From contig JAJEIH010000100.1 in assembly GCA_022827685.1 (NCBI GenBank), positions 1 to 32,267 of the forward strand: a stretch of 32,267 nucleotides of DNA, written 5' to 3'. Both the position numbers and the translations under genes were made by a program. Positions within the stretch are counted from its first letter, which is position 1. The number at the start of each line of letters is the position of its first letter. Shown here in pieces: positions 6,361 through 13,191 of this stretch. The notes beneath the pieces were generated by a model. That model was given only the letters and a program-made list of their open reading frames with translations, was not told the origin of the DNA and searched no databases. The DNA is from Alphaproteobacteria bacterium. Lineage in GTDB: Bacteria; Pseudomonadota; Alphaproteobacteria; Bin95.

Positions 6361-7440
6361 CTACTCGCAGTCGATGCACACGCCGATGGGCCTGGACTGC
6401 ATGAGCGAGCCGCGGCCGCGGCTCCAGGAGGGGATGAAGCTGGAGTGGCCGCCGGCGTCGCCGCCGCCCATCACGATCAATATGTCGTCCGGGCCGAGGC
6501 CGCGGTGGAAATGGCCGTCTGCCGCCAGCGGATGGGCGCCCTCCTCGCCGTGCTGCCTGCCGTATTCGACGTCGCGGTGCTTGCCGACGGATTTCATGCC
6601 CTCGACGCTGCGCCGCGCATGGGCGAACAGGTATTCCTGCGCCTGCCTGCGCGTCCAGCCGGCGCCGGCGAGGATGCGCATATGCTCCGGCGCCATCACG
6701 ACGACGGACTGGCCGAGCGTGATGCAGCCGTAATTCGCCATCGCGTCGGCGACGGTGCCGAGAATCTGCTCCGGCGTGTTGCCGCCGTGGTTCTCGATAT
6801 TGCAGAAGCCGCCGCCGGCGAACACCGTGACGCTGCTCACGCCGTCCGGGTAGCCCTGCTCCTCGCAGAGCAGCGGCCAGGGATTGCCGCGGCTGCGCTC
6901 CGCGATGCAGAAGGCGTATTTTCCGGGATGGCCCTGGGTCGATTTGTCGGAAATGCCGGGGACCATCCGGAAGACGTTCATCAGGATGAGGCGCACGGCG
7001 CGCCCGATGGTGGCGTTGGCGCGGTTGCCGGGGCCGAACAGGTTCACGTCCGCGTTCATGGCGATGTCGTCGGTGACCGGGCCGCTCACGACCAGCAGCG
7101 GCGCCGAGCCGCCGGTGGAGGCGGTCGAGCCGTGGAAGTTGAAGCCGGGCTCGTTCATGGCCTCGAAGGCCGCGACCAGCACCGGGAAATATTCGGGCCG
7201 GCAGCCGGCCATGACGGCGTTCACCGCCGCGGCGTGGACCGTGCATTCGAGGCCCGTCGCGGGATGGCGGGCGATGGGCGTCTCCGGCGGGCGGCCCTCA
7301 TAGCCCAGCATCTCTTCCACGCGCCCGGCCGCCGGCGGCACCACGGGCAGGCCGTCCGTCCAGCCCTGCTCGTAGCAATAGTCGATGGCGGCGAGCGGGT
7401 CGTCGGGAACCTCGTGCAGGCGTTCGGCATCGTAGGGCAT
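6361..7440 (-). CDS. UGSC-associated conserved protein with C-terminal Cys pair
   Basis: A 359-residue soluble protein of a family I remember as unnamed conserved proteins found next to, or fused with, UGSC-family proteins. Recognisable blocks are AIDYCYEQGWTDGLPVVPP near the start, AAVNAVMAGCRPEYFPV, FGPGNRANATIGRAVRLIL, GHPGKYAFCIAE, VTVFAGGGFCNIENHG, and a late ILIVMGGGDAGGHSSFIPSW. It ends GVCIDCE with C355 and C358, a CxxC pair at the very C-terminus that could exchange electrons with the selenocysteine of the neighbouring UGSC protein; that is inference. No catalytic assignment is possible. It reads in the same direction as the UGSC operon, separated from it by the antitoxin gene, and diverges from the enolase-superfamily gene across about 100 bp. 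Confidence 0.75.
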   Translation of the reverse strand: MPYDAERLHEVPDDPLAAIDYCYEQGWTDGLPVVPPAAGRVEEMLGYEGRPPETPIARHPATGLECTVHAAAVNAVMAGCRPEYFPVLVAAFEAMNEPGFNFHGSTASTGGSAPLLVVSGPVTDDIAMNADVNLFGPGNRANATIGRAVRLILMNVFRMVPGISDKSTQGHPGKYAFCIAERSRGNPWPLLCEEQGYPDGVSSVTVFAGGGFCNIENHGGNTPEQILGTVADAMANYGCITLGQSVVVMAPEHMRILAGAGWTRRQAQEYLFAHARRSVEGMKSVGKHRDVEYGRQHGEEGAHPLAADGHFHRGLGPDDILIVMGGGDAGGHSSFIPSWSRGRGSLMQSRPIGVCIDCE

Positions 7441-7542
7441 CGGCGCGCGGGCTCCCTTCGGCCTCCGGTTGCCACCCTATAGCGCATGGTGAATTATCGC
7501 CGCAACATGACCGCCGGACGCGCAAGAGGGGGGACCGCAACC

Positions 7543-8634
7543 GTGGCGACAATCGACAAGCTGGAAATCGACCTGTTCCGCCTGCCGCTGCCGGTGGCGA
7601 TGGAGGCCTCGGCCGCGGGCGTGATGACCGCCTTCGACATGGTGACGGCACGCATTACCGACAGCGACGGCGTTTCGGGCGTCGGCTACACCGTCATGCA
7701 CGAAGGGCAGGGCGGCCCGATCGCGGCGATGTGCGACGGCTCCTTCCGGTCCAGCATCGAGGGCCGCGATCCGGACCTGATCGAGGCGATCTGGCGGGAC
7801 ATCTACAAGCGCCACCACTATGCCGGGCGGGGCGGGGCCACCGGCTTCGCGATGGCGGCCGTCGATGTCGCGCTCTGGGACCTGAAGGGCAACAGGCTGG
7901 GCGCGCCGCTCTGGCGGCTGCTGGGCGGGGCCAGTCCGAGCGTGCGCGCCTATGCCGGCAATATCGACCTCAACTTCCCGGTGGACAGGCTGCTGGAAGG
8001 CGGCATGGCGAGCGTCGAGGCGGGCTTCCGGTCGGTCAAGATGCGGCTCGGCCGCCCGACCTTGCGGGAGGACATCGCCCGCGTGGAGGCGATGCGCAAC
8101 CACCTGCCGGACGAGATCGAGCTGATGGCGGATGCCAATGAAGCCTGGCGGGTCGAGCAGGCGATGCGCGCCATGACGCTCTTGCAGCCCTTCGACCTCG
8201 TCTGGCTGGAGGAGCCGATTGCGCCCGACAACACGGCCGGCTACGCGCATCTGCGTTCGCTCGGAAAGGTGCCGCTGGCGGCGGGCGAGAACCACCACAC
8301 GCTCGCCGAGTTCGCCGCGCTGATCGGCGCCGGCGGGGTCGATTTCCCGGAGCCCGACCTCACCACATGCGGCGGCGTCACGCCCTTCATGAAGGTGGCG
8401 CACCTCGCCGAGGCGCACGGCCTGCCGGTGATGAGCCACGGCGCGCACGACCTGCATATCCACCTGCTGGCCGCCGCCCCGAACGCGGCCTACCTGGAAT
8501 GGCACGCCTTCGGCTTCGACAAGTTCATGGCGGACCCGCTGACGGTCGAGGACGGCTACGCCCGCGCCCCCGACCGCCCCGGCCACGGCATCGCCTTCGA
8601 CTGGGAGGCGCTGGCGGCGCACCGGCCGGGCTAG
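7543..8634 (+). CDS. Enolase superfamily enzyme (mandelate racemase/muconate lactonizing type)
   Basis: A 363-residue protein with an N-terminal capping domain and a TIM-barrel. The metal ligands are visible as D in MADANEAW, E in WLEEPI and E in AAGENHH; SVKMRLG holds the catalytic lysine on strand 2, and MSHGAHD holds the histidine expected in the mandelate racemase subgroup. It should abstract a proton next to a carboxylate and dehydrate, racemise or cycloisomerise an acid sugar or related compound; the substrate is unknown. The GTG at 7543 is preferred because AGAGGGGGGAC sits at the right distance; an in-frame ATG at 7486 would add 19 residues without homology. Transcribed away from the UGSC-associated gene. 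Confidence 0.92.
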   Translation: MATIDKLEIDLFRLPLPVAMEASAAGVMTAFDMVTARITDSDGVSGVGYTVMHEGQGGPIAAMCDGSFRSSIEGRDPDLIEAIWRDIYKRHHYAGRGGATGFAMAAVDVALWDLKGNRLGAPLWRLLGGASPSVRAYAGNIDLNFPVDRLLEGGMASVEAGFRSVKMRLGRPTLREDIARVEAMRNHLPDEIELMADANEAWRVEQAMRAMTLLQPFDLVWLEEPIAPDNTAGYAHLRSLGKVPLAAGENHHTLAEFAALIGAGGVDFPEPDLTTCGGVTPFMKVAHLAEAHGLPVMSHGAHDLHIHLLAAAPNAAYLEWHAFGFDKFMADPLTVEDGYARAPDRPGHGIAFDWEALAAHRPG

Positions 8635-8645
8635 GCGGCGGGGCG

Positions 8646-9179
8646 CTACAGGGCGGCGAAGGCGGGCGCGTACTCGATGCGCGGCCCGCTGAGGCCGCCC
8701 GGCGCGAGCGCGAGCCCCGTCAGCGCCGGGCCGGCATAGGGCGAGGCCATGCCCTGCACGGCCTCCGGGCGGAAGCCGAAGCGCCGGTACCAGGCGGGGT
8801 CGCCCAGCACGACGACGCCCTGCCAGCCTTCCGCCTTCGCCCGGTCGAGCCCGGCCTCCACGAGCCTCGCGCCGATACCCAGCCGCCGCCGGTCCGCACG
8901 GACCGCGAGCGGCGCAAGGGCAAGGGCGGAGGCAGGCGCGCGCAGCCTCGAAAACAGCACATGCCCCGCGACATCCCCGGCCTCGACGGCGACGAGCGAC
9001 AACACCGCATCCCCGTCCCCGCGAAGCCGCTCCACCAGCCGCGCCTCGGCGGAAGTCGGAAATGCCGCCCGCAGAAGCCGGCTGATCGCCTCCCGGTCAT
9101 CGGCGGCCTCCGGGCGGATGGAGCCGGCCGCATCCCCCTGAATGCGGGCGCCATGGCCGATTGCGTCCCGGCATTGCAC
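8646..9179 (-). CDS. GNAT-family N-acetyltransferase
   Basis: This 177-residue protein belongs to the GCN5-related N-acetyltransferases. IRPEAADDREAISRLLRAAFP is the usual first strand and helix, LAPLAVRADRRRLGIGARLVEAGL is the acetyl-CoA pyrophosphate-binding loop (R/Q-x-x-G-x-G/A), and VVLGDPAWYRRFGFRPEA is typical of the YhbS-like branch. The acceptor is unknown. No ATG lies in frame close to the domain; the best start is a GTG at 9179 that shares one base with the TAG of the antitoxin gene (TAGTG), implying translational coupling. This adds about 18 residues that relatives lack, so the N-terminus may have been rearranged when the antitoxin gene became its neighbour. Confidence 0.85.
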   Translation of the reverse strand: MQCRDAIGHGARIQGDAAGSIRPEAADDREAISRLLRAAFPTSAEARLVERLRGDGDAVLSLVAVEAGDVAGHVLFSRLRAPASALALAPLAVRADRRRLGIGARLVEAGLDRAKAEGWQGVVVLGDPAWYRRFGFRPEAVQGMASPYAGPALTGLALAPGGLSGPRIEYAPAFAAL

Positions 9180-9466
9180 TATGTTGTGAAACGCAGTTGC
9201 ATTCCCAGCGCGCGGGTAATCCGCATGACAGTGGCGAAGGTAGGGTTTCCGTTCTCCGACAATGCCTTGTAGAGCCCCTCGCGAGACATGCCGGCGTCCC
9301 GTGCAAGAAGGCTCATGTTTTGTGCGCGGGCGATGTCGTTTAACGCCGCGCGGATCAGGCTGCCATCGCCCGGGTCTTCCTCCGCGCAGGCTTCGAGATA
9401 GAGACGCGCATCCTCCTTGCTGTGAAGATGCGCTGCGGCGTCCCATCGCGTGAATGTTTCGATCAT
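9179..9466 (-). CDS. HI1420/HigA-like addiction-module antidote, no toxin beside it
   Basis: A 95-residue protein with an N-terminal segment (EDARLYLEACAEEDPGDGSLIRAALNDIARA) followed by an XRE-type helix-turn-helix (NMSLLARDAGMSREGLYKALSENGNPTFATVMRITRALGMQL). This is the profile of the HI1420-type antidote, normally encoded directly after a RelE/ParE-like toxin. Only 62 bp separate its start from the stop of the upstream DHDPS-family gene, so no toxin is present. A perfect palindrome just before the start suggests it still regulates itself. It is followed without a gap by the acetyltransferase gene, which may therefore be under its control. Confidence 0.85.
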   Translation of the reverse strand: MIETFTRWDAAAHLHSKEDARLYLEACAEEDPGDGSLIRAALNDIARAQNMSLLARDAGMSREGLYKALSENGNPTFATVMRITRALGMQLRFTT

Positions 9467-9474
9467 GCCCGGAA

Positions 9475-9492
9475 TGTAAACTGTAGTTTACA
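9475..9492. promoter_or_regulatory. Operator palindrome of the HI1420-like antitoxin gene
   Basis: TGTAAACT and AGTTTACA are perfect 8-bp inverted repeats separated by GT, lying 8 bp upstream of the antitoxin ATG in an otherwise GC-rich area. Antitoxins of this class bind such palindromes to repress their own operon. The overlap with the expected ribosome binding and promoter area fits repression. Binding is inferred. Confidence 0.65.
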
Positions 9493-9528
9493 GTCAATCA
9501 AGCGTTCGGGCGGACCGGCCAATGTCCC

Positions 9529-10443
9529 TCAAAGCCCCCACCGCAGCGCCACCAGGTCCAGCGGCCGCGCCAGCTCCAGCAGGCCGGCCAGCACCTCCGG
9601 CTCCAGCGGGGTGAGCGGGGCGCGGACGTGGGCGGAGCGGATGACGCCGCCGGCTTTCATCGCCGCCTTGCAGGCGCGGAGGCCGCACTGGCGGTTCTCG
9701 TAGTTGATGAGCGGCAGCACGCGGGCGTATGCGGCGGCGGCTTCCTCGCGGCGGCCGTCGCGGTGGGCGTCCACCACGGGTTTCAGCAGGTCCGGCAGCA
9801 GCGCGCTCGGCATGGTGCCGGTGGCGCCGGCGTCGAGGTCGGCCATGAGCGTGATCGCCTCCTCGCCGTCGAACGGCCCCTCTATGGCCTCCCCGCCCGC
9901 CCGGATGAGCGCGCGCAGCTTCGCGGCGGCCTGCGGCGTCTCGATCTTGAAGTAGGCGACCCCGGCGATCTCCCGCGCGAGCCGGGCGAGGAAGGGTACG
10001 CTCAGCTCCACGCCCGAAAGCGGCGCATCCTGCACCATGATCGGCAGGCCCGCCTCCGCCGCCCGCGCGAACTGCTCGTAAGTCTGCGCCTCGGTGCCCC
10101 GGAGCCCGGTCCCGTGATAGGGCGGCATCAGCATGACCATCGCGGCACCCAGCTCGGCCGCCCGGCGGCAGCGCTCGACCACGATCCGGGTCGAGTAATG
10201 CGAGGCCGCGACGATGACCGGCAAGCGGCCCGCGGCATGCTCCAGGCAGGTCCGGGCCAGGGTCTCGCGCTCCCCGTCGGAAATCAGGAACTGCTCGGAA
10301 TAGTTGGCGAGGATGCAGAGTCCGTCCGAGCCTTGGTCCACCATGCAGTCGAGCACCCGCCTCTGCCCTTCGAGGTCGAGGTCGCCGGTTTCGGTGAAGA
10401 CGGTCGGGACGACCGGCCACACGCCGCGCCAGGGTCTTGCCAT
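9529..10443 (-). CDS. Dihydrodipicolinate synthase/N-acetylneuraminate lyase family enzyme
   Basis: A 304-residue class I aldolase-fold protein. GVWPVVPTVFTETGDLDLEG is the typical opening, and the Schiff-base lysine is K166 in GVAYFKIETP. The conserved tyrosine motif of true DHDPS (YNxP) is replaced by VQDAP around 137-141, so this is unlikely to be the lysine-biosynthetic DapA; it belongs with the catabolic lyases or dehydratases of the family that act on keto acids or acid sugars. The ATG at 10443 is preferred because GGGAGG precedes it. It may work with the enolase-superfamily dehydratase 1 kb away in sugar-acid breakdown, which is inference from context only. Confidence 0.9.
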   Translation of the reverse strand: MARPWRGVWPVVPTVFTETGDLDLEGQRRVLDCMVDQGSDGLCILANYSEQFLISDGERETLARTCLEHAAGRLPVIVAASHYSTRIVVERCRRAAELGAAMVMLMPPYHGTGLRGTEAQTYEQFARAAEAGLPIMVQDAPLSGVELSVPFLARLAREIAGVAYFKIETPQAAAKLRALIRAGGEAIEGPFDGEEAITLMADLDAGATGTMPSALLPDLLKPVVDAHRDGRREEAAAAYARVLPLINYENRQCGLRACKAAMKAGGVIRSAHVRAPLTPLEPEVLAGLLELARPLDLVALRWGL

Positions 10444-10557
10444 GCTGTTCCCTCCCGATCCCCGCATGCCGCTCCGCGCCAGCTTACGCGATTTCCGCCG
10501 GACCCGGTTCGGGCCTTATCCTTGCGGGAGCCGCTTTGACCGTCCGGGGGCGAGGAC

Positions 10558-11331
10558 ATGACGCGCGACCCGCATCCGTTTCTCCGCCATCCCGGCCATC
10601 CCCTGCCGGCCGCAATCGCGCATCGCGGCTATTCCGCCCGGTATCCCGAGAACACGATGGCGGCCTTCGCCGCTGCGGTCGAGCTCGGCTACCGGGTCGT
10701 CGAGACCGACGTTCATGCCACCGCCGACAATGTCCTCGTCGTGTTTCACGACAGCCGCCTGGACCGCCTCACGGACAGGCGCGGCCTCCTCTCGGAGATG
10801 AGCTGGCCGGAGCTGCGCCGCGTCCGCGTCGGCGGCCGGGAACCGATCCCGCGCCTCGAGGACCTGCTGAAGACCTGGGACGACCTGCGGGTCAACATAG
10901 ACCCGAAGCAGGACAGCGCCGTCGGGCCCCTGCTCGACGTGCTCCGGGACACCGGTGCGTGGGACCGGGTTTGCGTGGGGTCGGAGTCCAGCCGGCGCCT
11001 TCGCCGCATCCGGGCCGCGGCCGGCGACCGGCTCTGCACGTCGATGGGCACGGCCGAGGTCGCCCGTCTCTGGCTGGCCGGCCATGCCCTGCCGTCCGGC
11101 GGATTTGCGGCCGACTGCGCGCAGGTCCCGCCGCGCCGCTACGGGCTTCCGGTCATCGACCGCGCGTTCATGGCGGCCGCGCATGCCCGCGGCCTGCCGG
11201 TGCATGCATGGACCATCAACGACGAGGCGGACATGAACCGCCTGCTCGATCTCGGCGTGGACGGGATCATGACCGACGAGGCGGAGCTCCTGAAGCGGGT
11301 GTTCCAGAGCCGGAATATCTGGACCGGGTAA
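10558..11331 (+). CDS. Glycerophosphodiester phosphodiesterase (GDPD) family
   Basis: A 257-residue protein with the GDPD hallmarks in order: AHRGYSARYPENT (catalytic His and Arg, Glu-Asn), VETDVH (metal-binding Glu and Asp) and VVFHDSRLDR (second catalytic His). The C-terminal part VHAWTINDEADMNRLLDLGVDGIMTDE is the usual barrel end with the substrate-binding Trp/Asn-x-Glu region. It hydrolyses glycerophosphodiesters to glycerol-3-phosphate and an alcohol. No signal peptide is seen, so it is probably cytoplasmic, UgpQ-like. GGGGCGAGGAC precedes the ATG. It diverges from the DHDPS-family gene across 114 bp. Confidence 0.94.
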   Translation: MTRDPHPFLRHPGHPLPAAIAHRGYSARYPENTMAAFAAAVELGYRVVETDVHATADNVLVVFHDSRLDRLTDRRGLLSEMSWPELRRVRVGGREPIPRLEDLLKTWDDLRVNIDPKQDSAVGPLLDVLRDTGAWDRVCVGSESSRRLRRIRAAAGDRLCTSMGTAEVARLWLAGHALPSGGFAADCAQVPPRRYGLPVIDRAFMAAAHARGLPVHAWTINDEADMNRLLDLGVDGIMTDEAELLKRVFQSRNIWTG

Positions 11332-11458
11332 ATGCCGGCAAGGTTCCGGGTCCCGGCAGTCCTGCGCGCCGGCCGGGGGCCTGCCCCCTGAGCAACCGGA
11401 TAGATGGAGCAAGGACTTGGGAATCGCTATGCTGGGATGCAACGAGGGACGGTTGTCT

Positions 11459-11785
11459 GTGCCAGGTATGCTCATCGCGATGCGTGACCCCATCCATCCG
11501 GGCGAAACCTTGCGGGAAGACCTCGACGCTCTGGGCATGAGTGCAGCCGAACTGGCCCGGCGGATCGAGGTTCCGGTGAACCGCATTACCGAAATCCTGA
11601 ACGGGCGCCGCGCTGTCACCGGCGACACGGCGCTGCGTCTGGGGCGCTTCTTCGGCACGTCGGGAGAGTTCTGGCTCAACCTCCAGAAGCTCTACGAATT
11701 GCGGTTGGCGGAGCGGAAGAGCGGCGCGGAGATTGCCCGTCTGCCTGCTCTCGATACCGACGACCGGCTGCGCGCGCCGGGTTGA
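11459..11785 (+). CDS. HigA-family antitoxin, no HigB beside it
   Basis: About 108 residues containing DPIHPGETLREDLDALGMSAAELARRIEVPVNRITEILNGRRAVTGDTALRLGRFFGTSGEFWLNLQ, the highly conserved HigA helix-turn-helix protein. HigA normally neutralises the HigB mRNA interferase encoded immediately upstream and represses the operon. Here the 127 bp upstream contain no HigB C-terminus, and the next gene is an enoyl-CoA hydratase, so this is an orphan. The GTG at 11459 is chosen because GAGGGA lies about 10 nt before it; ATGs at 11468 and 11480 are alternatives and lose no conserved residue. Confidence 0.85.
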   Translation: MPGMLIAMRDPIHPGETLREDLDALGMSAAELARRIEVPVNRITEILNGRRAVTGDTALRLGRFFGTSGEFWLNLQKLYELRLAERKSGAEIARLPALDTDDRLRAPG

Positions 11786-11836
11786 AGCGTCGCCCCCCCG
11801 CCCACCGGACTGCCCGGAACCCGAGGAGCCTGTCCC

Positions 11837-12652
11837 ATGCCTGACCGACCGCTCGTGCTCGCCTCTCAGGAAGGCCGCGCCGCCGTGTTGACCCTGAACC
11901 GCCCGGAGAAGAAGAACGCGATGAACGACGCGCTGCTGGAGGCGTTCGTGGCGGCGGTCCGCAGCGCCAATGCGGATGACGGGGTGCGCGCCATCGTCGT
12001 CCGGGGCGCGGGCGACTGTTTCACATCGGGCCGCGACGCCTCCGAGTTCGAGCAGGCCGCCGTTCTCCAGGACATGTCCGTGGACGCGGCGGTGGACATC
12101 TTCCTGGAGGCGCTGTCGCTGCTGATCGAATCGCCGAAGCCGACCGTCGCCGCCGTGCACGGCATGGCGCTCGGCGGCGGGCAGGCCATGTCGCTCGCCT
12201 GCGATTTCGTGGTGGCCGAGCGCGGCGCGCGCTTCGGCAATGTGGAGATGGCCTACGGCTTCCCCGCCGCCATGAACATCGCGCTCCTGACCCGCCAGAT
12301 CGGCCGGCGCCGGGGGCTGGAAATCGCCATGACCGGCGACCTCTACACGGCCGAGCAGTATCGCGAGTTCGGCCTGGTCAACCGGCTGGCGGAGCCGGGC
12401 GGGCTGGCCGGAGCGGTGGCGGACTTCGTCGGCACGCTGACCGACCGCGCGCCCTGGGCGGTCCGGCGCACCAAGGCCGCCTACCGGCTGGCTGAGGACA
12501 TGGCGCTACACGGCGCGCTCAATTTCGGCAACCAGTTGAACCAGCTCCTCCGCCTGAACGGCCAGATCGCGCCGATCCACAGCCGCAGCGAGGGGGTGAA
12601 ACGGGCCCTGAAGACGGATATCGCCGAAGGGGAAGCGGCAAAGGGCGGTTAG
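11837..12652 (+). CDS. Enoyl-CoA hydratase/isomerase (crotonase) family
   Basis: A 271-residue crotonase. LNRPEKKNAMNDALL carries the CoA-binding region, FTSGRDASEF and HGMALGGGQAMSLACDFVVAE form the oxyanion hole, and FGNVEMAYGFPAAMN is the segment where catalytic glutamates usually lie; one is visible as E in NVEMAYG. It could hydrate an enoyl-CoA or isomerise its double bond in fatty-acid or aromatic-acid catabolism; the exact substrate cannot be told. GAGGAGCC precedes the ATG. The last quarter of this gene is duplicated 500 bp downstream as a truncated copy. Confidence 0.93.
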   Translation: MPDRPLVLASQEGRAAVLTLNRPEKKNAMNDALLEAFVAAVRSANADDGVRAIVVRGAGDCFTSGRDASEFEQAAVLQDMSVDAAVDIFLEALSLLIESPKPTVAAVHGMALGGGQAMSLACDFVVAERGARFGNVEMAYGFPAAMNIALLTRQIGRRRGLEIAMTGDLYTAEQYREFGLVNRLAEPGGLAGAVADFVGTLTDRAPWAVRRTKAAYRLAEDMALHGALNFGNQLNQLLRLNGQIAPIHSRSEGVKRALKTDIAEGEAAKGG

Positions 12653-12656
12653 GCCG

Positions 12657-12839
12657 TCAGGCGCGGCCCTCGTCCCTGGCGGCGCGAATCTCCACGGCGG
12701 AAACGGAGGGGTGTTCCTTCCGCTCCCGCCTCAACAGTTCGATGGTGCGGATGATGATGACATCCCGGCCTTCCCCGGCTTGGGTGACCGGATGCGACAA
12801 CCGCGTCTTGGCATCGCCGATATTGAAGGTAGGAGACAT
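12657..12839 (-). CDS. Shortened Phd/YefM-like antitoxin
   Basis: A 60-residue frame starting MSPTFNIGDAKTRLS, the characteristic beginning of Phd-type antitoxins (normally followed by a helix, then VEAGEEVIIARxGKPVARL). Here the helix is replaced by HPVTQAGEGRDVIII and the GKPVARL block is absent; the chain jumps to LLRRERKEHPSVSAVEIRAARDEGRA, which looks like the toxin-binding C-terminus (VEEILAARDEGR). The middle has therefore been lost, probably by an in-frame deletion. No PIN or Doc toxin gene follows on this strand; the stop is 5 bp from the end of the convergent hydratase gene. It is probably non-functional or on the way to loss. Confidence 0.55.
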   Translation of the reverse strand: MSPTFNIGDAKTRLSHPVTQAGEGRDVIIIRTIELLRRERKEHPSVSAVEIRAARDEGRA

Positions 12840-12921
12840 GAAACCTGTTCCTGTCCGCGTGCCCACGCCCGCCCACAGGTAACCGCCGCTACAGCCTTGG
12901 TCAAGGCTTGGTCAAGCAGGT

Positions 12922-13157
12922 TTGCCGGGGCGGTGGCGGACTTCGTCGGCACGCTGACCGACCGCGCGCCCCGGGCCGTCCGGCGCACCGAGGCCGCCTA
13001 CCGGCTGGCCGAGGACATGGCGCTCAACGGCGCGCCCAATTTCGGCAACCAGCGGAACCGGCTCCTCCACCTGAACGGCCGGATCGCGCCGGTCCACAGC
13101 CGCAGCGAGGGGGTGAAACAGGCCCTCAAGACGGATATCGCGGAGGGGGACGGTTAG
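12922..13157 (+). pseudogene. Truncated duplicate of the enoyl-CoA hydratase 3' end
   Basis: From 12922 to the TAG at 13157 this matches the last quarter of the hydratase gene (12405-12652), with an offset of 517 bp. Over 75 aligned residues (AGAVADFVGTLTDRAP onward) there are 10 substitutions, and the copy then lacks four residues near the end (DIAEGDG against DIAEGEAAKGG). The identity continues a few bases past the stop (GGTTAGGCCGT). The frame is open but the N-terminal three quarters, including the catalytic region, is absent, so it cannot be an active hydratase. It is probably what remains of a tandem gene duplication followed by deletion, with the Phd-like gene in between. Confidence 0.8.
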
Positions 13158-13191
13158 GCCGTTCCGGGGAAGCGGGGACAGGAGGGCGCCG

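Noticed and set aside
11332-11458. Possible HigB remnant upstream of HigA
   Set aside because: None of the three frames ends with a HigB-like C-terminus.
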